A stretch of DNA of 64,000 nt from Micromussa lordhowensis (Eukaryota; Cnidaria; Anthozoa; Scleractinia; Lobophylliidae). The first letter of the stretch is position 1. Each line of letters starts with the position of its first letter. The notes beneath the pieces are model-generated. The model was not told where the DNA came from. It saw only the letters and a program-made list of their open reading frames with translations, and ran no database searches. The stretch spans positions 84,001-148,000 of the forward strand of contig CAXHUQ010000504.1 in assembly GCA_964020085.1 (NCBI GenBank). The letters are read 5' to 3'. A program made the position numbers and the translations under genes. Shown here piece after piece: positions 56,483-63,908 of this stretch.

Positions 56483-58218
56483 CTAATACCACCAGAGCAC
56501 TCCCGGGGTCGGTCCGGGTCCAAATGCGAAGTATCGGAGCTGCGCAAAATCTCGCACTATGCTAATCAGCCCGGCAGATCCCCAGGCGTGGCCGGCTGGC
56601 TCCCTAGTTAGCCGAGCTTGACGCGTGTCGCAACTTGGCAAACTAATGGCACCAAAGCACTCCTGGGGTCGGTCCGGGTCCACATGCAAAGTTTCGGAGC
56701 TGCGCGAAATCTCGCACTATGCTAACCAGCCCGTTTGCTAATTAGCCCAACTTTGCGCGCGTCGCAACTTTGCAAACTAATACCACCAGAGCACTCCCGG
56801 GGTCGGTCCGGGTCCAAATGCGAAGTATCGGAGCTGCGCAAAATCTCGCACTATGCTAATCAGCCCGGCAGATCCCCAGGCGTGGCCGGCTGGCTCCCTA
56901 GTTAGCCGAGCTTGACGCGTGTCGCAACTTGGCAAACTAATGGCACCAAAGCACTCCTGGGGTCGGTCCGGGTCCACATGCAAAGTTTCGGAGCTGCGCG
57001 AAATCTCGCACTATGCTAACCAGCCCGTTTGCTAATTAGCCCAACTTTGCGCGCGTCGCAACTTTGCAAACTAATACCACCAGAGCACTCCCGGGGTCGG
57101 TCCGGGTCCAAATGCGAAGTATCGGAGCTGCGCAAAATCTCGCACTATGCTAATCAGCCCGGCAGATCCCCAGGCGTGGCCGGCTGGCTCCCTAGTTAGC
57201 CGAGCTTGACGCGTGTCGCAACTTGGCAAACTAATGGCACCAAAGCACTCCTGGGGTCGGTCCGGGTCCACATGCAAAGTTTCGGAGCTGCGCGAAATCT
57301 CGCACTATGCTAACCAGCCCGTTTGCTAATTAGCCCAACTTTGCGCGCGTCGCAACTTTGCAAACTAATACCACCAAAGCACTCCCGGGGTCGGTCCAGG
57401 TCCAAATGCGAAGTATCGGAGCTGCGCAAAATCTCGCACTATGCTAATCAGCCCGGCAGATCCGCAGGCGTGGCCGGCTGGCTCCCTAGTTAGCCGAGCT
57501 TGACGCGTGTCGCAACTTGGCAAACTAATGGCACCAAAGCACTCCTGGGGTCGGTCCGGGTCCACATGCAAAGTTTCGGAGCTGCGCGAAATCTCGCACT
57601 ATGCTAACCAGCCCGTTTGCTAATTAGCCCAACTTTGCGCGCGTCGCAACTTTGCAAACTAATACCACCAGAGCACTCCCGGGGTCGGTCCGGGTCCAAA
57701 TGCGAAGTATCGGAGCTGCGCAAAATCTCGCACTATGCTAATCAGCCCGGCAGATCCCCAGGCGTGGCCGGCTGGCTCCCTAGTTAGCCGAGCTTGACGC
57801 GTGTCGCAACTTGGCAAACTAATGGCACCAAAGCACTCCTGGGGTCGGTCCGGGTCCACATGCAAAGTTTCGGAGCTGCGCGAAATCTCGCACTATGCTA
57901 ACCAGCCCGTTTGCTAATTAGCCCAACTTTGCGCGCGTCGCAACTTTGCAAACTAATACCACCAGAGCACTCCCGGGGTCGGTCCGGGTCCAAATGCGAA
58001 GTATCGGAGCTGCGCAAAATCTCGCACTATGCTAATCAGCCTGGCAGATCCCCAGGCGTGGCCGGCTGGCTCCCTAGTTAGCCGAGCTTGACGCGTGTCG
58101 CAACTTGGCAAACTAATGGCACCAAAGCACTCCTGGGGTCGGTCCGGGTCCACATGCAAAGTTTCGGAGCTGCGCGAAATCTCGCACTATGCTAACCAGC
58201 CCGTTTGCTAATTAGCCT

Positions 58219-58358
58219 CGTTTCATCCAGCTACTGTTAGCTAAAATAATTGATGACTCATGTCTACAGGGGATTCCCGGAAACGCGTTTCATCCAGCTA
58301 TGGTTGTCTAAATTAATTGATGACTAGGGGATTCCCGGAAACGCGTTTCATCCAGCTA
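58219..58358. repeat. Short tandem repeat at the satellite edge (15-bp motif, three copies)
   Basis: The motif cgtttcatccagcta occurs at 58219-58233, 58286-58300 and 58344-58358. The two intervening segments are alike (taattgatgact, then ggggattcccggaaacg) and give periods of 67 and 58 bp; the second lacks about 9 bp. Each period ends in the 12-bp palindrome GAAACGCGTTTC (58280-58291 and 58338-58349). The satellite stops at 58217, immediately before the first copy. No function can be read from it. Confidence 0.85.
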
Positions 58359-58402
58359 CCGACAGCCACATTTTAGAAAAATTTATCTTATCCAAAGAAT
58401 AG

Positions 58403-58555
58403 ATGGATATTAAAAGTTTATCTTCTTTGATAGATGAAAGTAGAAAGTTTATTAAAATTTCTCTTCAAAAGAGGGGAAAAAAATTCATCACATCTTTTGA
58501 AAAGATTGAAGGTTTTAATTTAAAAGATTGGAAGAAAAAGTTAGCGTGTAACGGT
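58403..58555 (+). pseudogene. Truncated eIF1/SUI1-like ORF, interrupted by the LINE poly(T)
   Basis: An ATG at 58403 opens 51 codons that end where a 15-T run begins. Beyond that the frame reads through retrotransposon antisense to 58765 and is meaningless (poly-Phe, then low-complexity residues). Seen in the sequence: residues 17-29 (IKISLQKRGKKFI), a hydrophobic strand, IEGFN (35-39) and KKKLACNG (44-51). In eIF1/SUI1 proteins the core begins with a similar basic strand and continues to a KKxxACNG-like motif before the remaining sheet, so the N-terminal half of a SUI1 domain is the best reading. eIF1 scans for the start codon on the 40S ribosomal subunit. The helix before the motif looks a few residues short, and the N-terminal extension is only about 16 residues. 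The missing C-terminal half would be expected beyond the right edge, past the LINE. The resemblance is by eye only; a chance ORF in AT-rich DNA or a degenerate copy remains possible. Confidence 0.45.
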
Positions 58556-58911
58556 TTTTTTTTTTTTTTATTATTTTTTTTTATTAACAATTTAAATTAC
58601 TTACAGCACTGGTATTATACTTACACTACGTGTACTTGTACTACTGAACAATACATATATTACATTACAATTACACTATCTACGTTACAGTTGGCCTATT
58701 TACAATGCATAGCACTAAAAGTTACTTGTTTTTACAGGGATGATTTATGTTTCTACTATAATTGACATGGATATTGTTATACTATTTATGTTATAAGTTT
58801 TGTATACAAGATATTAATATATAAAAAAAACAAGATGCCAACTTACACCACACTTACCCAATCTACATCCTACTTACAAAAAAAAAAGAGAGTAAGTTTT
58901 ACATTTCACAG
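58555..58911 (-). other. LINE 3' UTR and poly(A) tail
   Basis: This stretch separates the ORF2 stop (TAG, 58914-58912) from the T-runs that represent the poly(A) tail on the minus strand. AATAAA-like hexamers (plus-strand tttatt at 58567-58572) lie inside the tail. The UTR is AT-rich with many tac/gta triplets and an A-rich block near 58878-58888. There is no coding frame or tRNA-like structure. The interrupted tail (A-run, short break, A-run) is usual for L1-type insertions. Confidence 0.8.
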
Positions 58912-61467
58912 CTACACGTTTAAACCTTCCAATGAATATTTATGACGTACTTTTACTATGAAATCAGACATGGAGATTTCCCCATGTGTTAATTTTGTGT
59001 TGTATAAATAATACTTGGCGAATAATAATGTGAAGTTGAGTTTTCTTTCAAAATATAGTTCTACGTTTTTTGGATTTGCTTTAGTGCCAAACATTATTTC
59101 GGTCTGCGAGAAGCCTAAGGAGGTGGCATTTTCGTTGTTAAACCACTTGATAACTTCCGAGAAAAATTGTTTAGTCCAGGAGCAGTTTTGGAGGGTGTGG
59201 ATTATTGAGTCGTTCATTTGGCAATATCTACATAGCATATTTACTTCTTTTCCATAAAGAAACAGCTCTTTTTTGGTAACTATTATTCTATGCAAAAGTT
59301 TAAAATAGAATTCTCTCAGCTTGTTGTCCTTGCAAATGGTTTTTATATCTCCAAAGTATGACTCTAAAGGGATCTGGTCTACTTGTAAGTCTCGGGCCCA
59401 CTTTGTGCTTGCCTTGAGTTGGATTTTGTCTCTGTTGATTAGTAATTTATAAAAGTCTTTATTTTTCATTTTTAGGAGATTTACGCAGATTCCTGATGAA
59501 AGCGGAAAAACATTTTTGGAGAGGAAATCTGTTTTATTTATAGGGGTTACCTTTGCTCTCTCTATAGCATCTTTTGGAATTGCTGAAACAAATTGAAAAT
59601 AGGCAAGAAAATTACAACTTAGAAGATATTTCTCTATAAATTTTGTGTACGACATGACGTTACCGTCTATGTCTAGAAGATCTTGGATGAGAAAGACGCC
59701 TTTTTCGAACCAATTTTTATAAAAGATAGAGTATCCGTCCAACAATATGTCTTTGTTATTAAACAAAACAAATTCCTGATGTGAAGAGTAGTTATAGGAT
59801 GTCTTAAGTTCTAGGAAATACTGAAGGATTTCTTTGTAGAACTGGGGTAAATTGATCCTTGACAGAAACGTTTTATCATAATTGCATCTTAACAAAAAAT
59901 TTAGTCCACCAAATTTGTCCAGAAGGTAGTTGGGGATGGCCTTCCAGGAGTCCTCAGAATTTTCCTCTTCTGATAAAAGCCTAGGGATCCATGCCAGCTT
60001 CAGTGATTTTGCCATGGTGTCTATACTAGGCGCGCGTAGACCACCATTGTCATAATCGGAGATCATTACTCTACGTTTGATTTTATCTTTTTTCTGTTTC
60101 CAAATAAATTTGAAAATAGCAGAATTAACAGCCTGAATAGAGGCTTTTGAAATGTTGAGATTTGAAATGGTGTTGACCAACTGCGAGATTCCCAGGCTTT
60201 TTGCTATAAGACATCTTCCGAATAGTGTTAAGTTTCGACAATTCCAAACATCAAAAATACTTTGCATTTTCTGCAGTTTTGCCTCAAAATTAAGTTTTTC
60301 ATTTTGTTTTACATCGTAAGATACATAGGATCCAAGTATTCGGACAGGTTTTTTAGGCCACTGGAATCCGAAGGGTGTTTCTTTGCAATGCCTCCAAGGT
60401 CCAAGCCAAAGAGCTTTGGTTTTCGACGGATTTAATCTTAAGCCGGACAGGTCACCGAAGTTGTCTAGAACATTGATGGCTCTTCTGACGGACTTTCTAT
60501 TACTGTTAAAAAGGGTAGTGTCATCTGCAAATTGACTTATTTTTAATTCCCTTTGAAAAATATTTATTCCCTGGATTTCCTTGTCTTGTCTAATTTTGCA
60601 TGCTAAAAGCTCGACCGCCAAGACGAAGAGGAATGGGGACAATGGACATCCTTGTCTAACTCCCCTTGAAAGTGCAAAGTAGTTTGTACTAAATCCATTA
60701 TTCAAGACTGAACTCTGGATATTTGAGTAGAAAATTGAAATCCAGCGTTGGATAGACTCGCCGAAATTAAAAAAAGCAATAGTGTTTTGGATAAATTTCC
60801 ATTCAATGGTATCGAAGGCTTTTTGAAAGTCGAGTTGCAGGAGGATACCTGGAATGCCCTGGAGTTTTGTTTGTTCCAAAATGTCATTGACTAATCTAAT
60901 ATTTTGGCCCATGTATCTTCCCTTAACAAATCCTGACTGGTCCGGACAAACAAGAAGTGGGAGGACCTTTTCTAATCTTTTGGCAATTACTTTGGATACA
61001 ATTTTGTAATCTAAATTTAATAGTGTTATTGGGCGCCAATTACTAAGTGCTTCAAGGTCAGAGTCTTCTTTAGGGACAAGCGTGATCACACCTCGACGTT
61101 GAGAGATCGACATCTCACCTGTGTGGTACGCTGAATTAAAACTGTCTACAAGGTCAGGTCCGAGCAGATCAAAGAAGCAATTATAGAATTCCCACGTAAA
61201 TCCATCCTCTCCTGGCGACTTTCCCTGTTTAAAGGTGCGAAGAATATCCTGACATTCCTGGAGAGAGATTTCTCCTTCCAGTTCATCCCTAACTGTATTT
61301 TCGAGTTTTGGTATTATGAGGTTTCCAATAAAGTCTTCAAACAAATCATTTCCTTTGTCTGAGACAGACGAATATAGATTTTTATAATATAATTCAATTT
61401 CTTTCAATATTTCCAATTCACCACAAATCATTTCACCATCTGGTCTCTTTAAAGATTTGATGACCTT
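58912..61467 (-). CDS. ORF2 fragment: reverse transcriptase and CCHC C-terminal region
   Basis: This piece is in the same frame as the preceding one, beyond a single TGA. Counting from the Met at 61431, RT motifs appear in order: GKSPGEDGFTWEFY (70-83), SNWRPITLLNLDYKI (130-144), DQSGFVKGRYMGQNIR (164-179), motif A LQLDFQKAFD with the catalytic Asp at 201, motif B SRGVRQGCPLSPFLF (255-269), motif C FADD (301-304, the catalytic Asp pair), motif D GLRLNPSKTK (330-339) and motif E near VRILGSYVS. A long thumb/connection region follows, then a zinc knuckle of form C-x2-C-x7-H-x4-C at 734-750. The order and the SNWRP block place it in the L1 superfamily, probably the Tx1 group. No RNase H or restriction-like endonuclease domain is seen. 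All catalytic residues are intact. Confidence 0.93.
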   Translation of the reverse strand, partial: KVIKSLKRPDGEMICGELEILKEIELYYKNLYSSVSDKGNDLFEDFIGNLIIPKLENTVRDELEGEISLQECQDILRTFKQGKSPGEDGFTWEFYNCFFDLLGPDLVDSFNSAYHTGEMSISQRRGVITLVPKEDSDLEALSNWRPITLLNLDYKIVSKVIAKRLEKVLPLLVCPDQSGFVKGRYMGQNIRLVNDILEQTKLQGIPGILLQLDFQKAFDTIEWKFIQNTIAFFNFGESIQRWISIFYSNIQSSVLNNGFSTNYFALSRGVRQGCPLSPFLFVLAVELLACKIRQDKEIQGINIFQRELKISQFADDTTLFNSNRKSVRRAINVLDNFGDLSGLRLNPSKTKALWLGPWRHCKETPFGFQWPKKPVRILGSYVSYDVKQNEKLNFEAKLQKMQSIFDVWNCRNLTLFGRCLIAKSLGISQLVNTISNLNISKASIQAVNSAIFKFIWKQKKDKIKRRVMISDYDNGGLRAPSIDTMAKSLKLAWIPRLLSEEENSEDSWKAIPNYLLDKFGGLNFLLRCNYDKTFLSRINLPQFYKEILQYFLELKTSYNYSSHQEFVLFNNKDILLDGYSIFYKNWFEKGVFLIQDLLDIDGNVMSYTKFIEKYLLSCNFLAYFQFVSAIPKDAIERAKVTPINKTDFLSKNVFPLSSGICVNLLKMKNKDFYKLLINRDKIQLKASTKWARDLQVDQIPLESYFGDIKTICKDNKLREFYFKLLHRIIVTKKELFLYGKEVNMLCRYCQMNDSIIHTLQNCSWTKQFFSEVIKWFNNENATSLGFSQTEIMFGTKANPKNVELYFERKLNFTLLFAKYYLYNTKLTHGEISMSDFIVKVRHKYSLEGLNV

Positions 61468-62016
61468 TCAATTATATTTCCTTTTCTCCAAATTGAAAAA
61501 GTATTTGGTAGGTTTTTCGCCTTGTTCGATCCATCTTGTTTTGGAGCGGATAATTGAGCCCTTAGCTTTGTTTTCATACATAAGCAAAAGATCCTCCTTT
61601 AGAGTTGTATATTCAGTTCTCAATTGGTGGATTGTGTGATCGGTATTAGCAAGACTAGAGATACGGCTGTCCAGTTCCTCTAGTCGCTTTTGAATATTTG
61701 TTTCCTTTTCTTTGCCTTTTTTAGCCTTGTTTTTGGCATACGGGATTGTTAAACCTCTCAATTCCATTTTAATTAATTCCCATTTCAGTCTTTTGTCCTT
61801 GACTTCTGCATACTTCTCGCTGATGACAATATAGTTTTTTCGTATTAGATCTACGTACTTTCCATCTTCAAGGAGGGAGTTATTGAATTTCCATAGTCCC
61901 GGTCCTCGTGGGACTTGAGCTATCGATATACTAAATTTGACTGCTCGATGATCCGGGGCATTTGATACTTTGGTTTCAACCCGTTCGACCCATTTTGTGA
62001 GATGTTGAGCAATCAA
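61468..62016 (-). CDS. ORF2 fragment: endonuclease C-terminus and linker to RT
   Basis: This piece follows the frameshift and has no start codon of its own (the first codon is TTG). It begins with the rest of the endonuclease, including NAPDHRAVKFSI (residues about 19-30), whose Asp-His is the last catalytic pair of APE-type nucleases, and PGLWKFNNSLL (38-48), a conserved post-endonuclease segment of L1/Tx1 elements. A charged, helix-rich linker follows, then RTKxRWIEQGEKPTKYFFNLEKR-type sequence, the conserved motif just before the RT domain. It ends at the in-frame TGA at 61470-61468. Confidence 0.85.
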   Translation of the reverse strand: MIAQHLTKWVERVETKVSNAPDHRAVKFSISIAQVPRGPGLWKFNNSLLEDGKYVDLIRKNYIVISEKYAEVKDKRLKWELIKMELRGLTIPYAKNKAKKGKEKETNIQKRLEELDSRISSLANTDHTIHQLRTEYTTLKEDLLLMYENKAKGSIIRSKTRWIEQGEKPTKYFFNLEKRKYN

Positions 62017-62642
62017 AAAAAGTCTATCCGCGAACTCAGTTTAAGTGCTTTAGATTCATAAGTATAGCTTTTTTTATGTTGATTTCGTTCTCTGAAAATG
62101 TCAACTAGTGCGAATTCATTCATCAACGTGAGAAGTTTGTCTCTGGCGGCGGTTGGCTTCCATAATGTGCCACCCCTTTTGTCAATTAACTGCAAGGTGA
62201 TGTTCCAGTCACCCCCTACAATGAGCCTTTCAATATCTGTGTTGGACATTAGATATGCGCTTAGATCTTGCAAGAATTCTTGTTGTTTTCTTTGGTCGTT
62301 TGGGACATAGATATTGCATAAAGAAAATTTGCTACCATTTAGGCTTAAATCAACCGAAACGATTCTGCCATTTTGGTCTTTTTGTAAATTATCAAAATCG
62401 CAGTTTAATGAAGGATTCATTAAGATACAGACACCTTTACTGTGTGTAGATCCATGCGAAAAGAAAATGACACCTCCCCATTCGCTTCTCCAAATAAATT
62501 CGTCGCTGAGTTCTGAGTACGTTTCTTGCAAAAAATAGGCTTCGCAATTTTGATCTTTTAGAAAACCAAAAATACTTCTCCTCTTCACCGGGTTTCTTAG
62601 TCCTCTAACATTTAAAGTCATCACATTAAAATTGCCCTGCAT
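62013..62642 (-). CDS. ORF2 fragment: APE-like endonuclease domain
   Basis: This is the first piece of ORF2, an exonuclease-endonuclease-phosphatase fold acting on DNA in the nucleus. Counting from the ATG at 62642, the visible motifs are: LNVRGL (residues 10-15, with the metal-site Asn), LQET (38-41, catalytic Glu), IYVPN (111-115, catalytic Tyr), GGDWN (143-147, Asp and Asn) and SRIDFF (204-209). The final Asp-His pair is missing from this frame because of the frameshift at the T-run; it appears in the next piece as NAPDHRAV. The order and spacing are those of L1-type endonucleases, so this is functionally the N-terminal domain of ORF2 and not a separate gene. Confidence 0.88.
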   Translation of the reverse strand: MQGNFNVMTLNVRGLRNPVKRRSIFGFLKDQNCEAYFLQETYSELSDEFIWRSEWGGVIFFSHGSTHSKGVCILMNPSLNCDFDNLQKDQNGRIVSVDLSLNGSKFSLCNIYVPNDQRKQQEFLQDLSAYLMSNTDIERLIVGGDWNITLQLIDKRGGTLWKPTAARDKLLTLMNEFALVDIFRERNQHKKSYTYESKALKLSSRIDFF

Positions 62643-63017
62643 TATCAAAGCTGTTGGAATCTTCGAGAATTTTCACCTTGGGAGTAGCTTGAGAAATGAT
62701 TAAACTTGATTTGAATATGCAGATTGGGAGAACACAGAAACAAAACAAGCAACACAACATAATACAAAACCAAGACGCACGAAAATAAATATAGACTATA
62801 ATACAAATATACACAAACGCATACGATCAAAATAAATAAAATAATTCTGGGAAAAGGCATTACAAGATTGGAAGTTGATCTTCTAAACACCAAATACGCA
62901 AATTGGTACGGAGTATTGGTTATTCCAGCTCCTTATTATTGGTAGCCACTATTTTGAAAAAAGACAAATAAAAGAGATTCAGTAGTTCGCAAAAGGATAC
63001 AACAGATCCAGTCAAAG
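62643..63017. other. Spacer between LINE ORF1 and ORF2
   Basis: These 375 bp separate the ORF1 stop from the ORF2 ATG. On the minus strand the spacer is T-rich with TA/GT-rich stretches. An 82-codon frame here codes only for a low-complexity hydrophobic string, without any family resemblance, and I do not regard it as a gene. How ORF2 is translated (reinitiation or an internal entry) cannot be seen. Confidence 0.7.
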
Positions 63018-63908
63018 TTACTGCAAGGGCTGTTCTGGAGCAACATATTGGCCGTTGACAAAAAGTTTGTCCGGGTGTGCTTTGCTAAAAAATGCTCTGT
63101 GTCCTTTCTCTCTGGCTTCTTTGAGTTTTTTCATTTGCTGTTTACGTAGCTCATACAGGTCCTTCGGGATGTCCTCGAAGACATGAAAAACTTTATGACC
63201 TTTAAGGTGTTTACGTGCATTGTCCATTACAAGTTCTCTGTCCGAGTATCGAAGAAATCTTGCTATTATTGGGCGAGGTTTAGACGAATTAGGCTTACCT
63301 AAACGGTGGATTCTCTGGAATTCAATTTTCTCGCGGGGTTGATCAATCTTTAGGTTTTCTTCCAGGAATTGATAGATAACTTCTTTAGTGTTCTCAATCA
63401 CCACGTGCTGCTCTGATCCTTCTTCCATGGTGCATTCCGTGTTCTCTGGAACGCCGAAGAATTTAAGATTTTCACGTCTTGAGTACGTCTCCATGTACAG
63501 GAGTTGTTTCTTCAAGTCGTATACCTCATGTTCCAGTCTCTTGTTGTCACATTGTAGGTCGCGTACATCTTCTTCATTGTATTGGAAGCCTCCTTCGAGT
63601 TCCTCCACATTCTTTTCTAATTTTGCTGTCCTGGTCTTTAAAGCCTGTACCTCTGAGTCTAATCTACTTACTGTCTCTTCGATGTTGGCTACTTTTGCAT
63701 GGACCTCGTTTAGTTGAAGCTCGATAACGTCCAGCTTTTCTAACTTTTTTAGAATTGCTTCGATTTTAACACCTAGGTTCTCCGCCATGTCGAGAGCTTC
63801 GAAAATTTTGTCACACTCGGCTCTAGGTCGTTTTTCATCCGGTGACTTTTTTGACCCTTTAAATGATGGCGGCGAAGGTACCGGTCTATCCTTTCGCTTA
63901 GGTGGCAT
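63018..63908 (-). CDS. LINE ORF1 protein (L1-type RNA-binding chaperone)
   Basis: This intact 296-residue frame starts at the ATG at 63908 (MPPKRK). L1-type ORF1 proteins trimerise, coat the element's RNA in a ribonucleoprotein and act as nucleic-acid chaperones during integration. In the sequence: a basic, Pro/Lys-rich head (residues 1-30, possibly a nuclear signal); a long heptad-patterned coiled coil (about 45-140, rich in L/V/I with E/K); an RRM beginning SRRENLKFFGVPE (143-155) and ending near RPIIARFLR (212-220), with RIHRLGK (199-205) in between; and a C-terminal domain (about 222-290) with FEDIPKDLYELRKQ and KLFVNGQ. Length and order fit the Transposase_22/L1 ORF1 family. There is no frameshift or stop, unlike ORF2. 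It lies 375 bp upstream of ORF2 on the same transcript. Confidence 0.92.
   Translation of the reverse strand: MPPKRKDRPVPSPPSFKGSKKSPDEKRPRAECDKIFEALDMAENLGVKIEAILKKLEKLDVIELQLNEVHAKVANIEETVSRLDSEVQALKTRTAKLEKNVEELEGGFQYNEEDVRDLQCDNKRLEHEVYDLKKQLLYMETYSRRENLKFFGVPENTECTMEEGSEQHVVIENTKEVIYQFLEENLKIDQPREKIEFQRIHRLGKPNSSKPRPIIARFLRYSDRELVMDNARKHLKGHKVFHVFEDIPKDLYELRKQQMKKLKEAREKGHRAFFSKAHPDKLFVNGQYVAPEQPLQ

Larger units (their letters stand above)
1..58217. repeat. Satellite DNA array, 294-bp dimeric unit, about 195 copies
   Basis: The same sequence recurs head to tail every 294 bp from the left edge to 58217, always in one orientation. Starting units at the bases ctaatacc gives 193 complete units between 254 and 57952, a 253-bp partial unit on the left and a 265-bp one on the right. 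Six units are 454 bp and three bases are deleted (near 10005, 15186 and 15480). Composition by hand count of the common unit is about 57% GC with about 25 CpG sites. Units differ at a few recurring marker positions, for example agatccCcagg or agatccGcagg, ctgGctccc, ctgActccc or ctcGctccc, and caaagcac, caaaccac or caaagcta. The array continues beyond the left edge. No gene lies inside it. A structural role (centromeric, pericentromeric or other heterochromatin) is usual for such arrays, but nothing in the sequence proves one. Confidence 0.98.
58912..62642 (-). pseudogene. LINE ORF2: APE endonuclease + reverse transcriptase, two lesions
   Basis: ORF2 makes the enzyme for target-primed reverse transcription: it nicks chromosomal DNA and copies the element's RNA from the exposed end. 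About 1,240 codons are spread over three pieces: endonuclease (62642-62013), endonuclease end plus linker (62016-61471) and RT plus C-terminus (61467-58912). The first ATG is at 62642; an in-frame stop at 62675-62673 lies just upstream, so the start is firm to within a few codons. Lesion 1 is a 7-T run on the minus strand (62021-62015), one base short of keeping the frame, which produces TGA right after the SRIDFF motif. Lesion 2 is an in-frame TGA at 61470-61468, after the conserved KYFFNLEKR motif. Otherwise all catalytic motifs are present. Two lesions in about 3.7 kb mean a young copy; the first could also be a sequencing error in a homopolymer. Confidence 0.92.

Noticed and set aside
254..58159. 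About 190 minus-strand frames of 68-77 codons, one per satellite unit, all nearly identical
   Set aside because: They follow the repeat period exactly and exist because the unit is copied with few changes. Variants change the encoded residues freely (Cys, Trp or Ser with a Glu-to-Asp change at the same spot), one unit (10997) loses the frame, and there is no recognisable domain or promoter. They are most simply chance frames of the satellite.
1..58217. A CRISPR-like or other repeat-spacer array
   Set aside because: Units are contiguous, 294 bp long and identical throughout; there are no unique spacers, and the context is eukaryotic.
1..58217. CENP-B box or telomere-type repeats in the satellite
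   Set aside because: No match to the CENP-B core (TTCG-N4-A-N2-CGGG) was found in either half on either strand, and there are no short telomeric hexamer-like repeats.
1..58217. That the whole array is an assembly artefact
   Set aside because: Private mutations, differing A/B crossover points and distinct marker combinations show that the units are not mechanical copies, although the large duplications still deserve read support.
58556..58765. Continuation of the plus-strand frame past 58555 as part of a real protein
   Set aside because: It translates the antisense of the LINE poly(A) tail and 3' UTR (poly-Phe followed by Tyr/Thr-rich low complexity).
62645..62893. Minus-strand hydrophobic frame of 82 codons between LINE ORF1 and ORF2
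   Set aside because: A low-complexity string from T-rich spacer DNA with no family resemblance; the spacer is non-coding in related elements.
63388..63727. Plus-strand frames of 82-109 codons opposite ORF1, and similar ones opposite ORF2 (59015-59257, 61457-61639, 62098-62538)
   Set aside because: They are antisense shadows of clearly coding minus-strand frames; Ser/Cys/Phe-rich with no domain.
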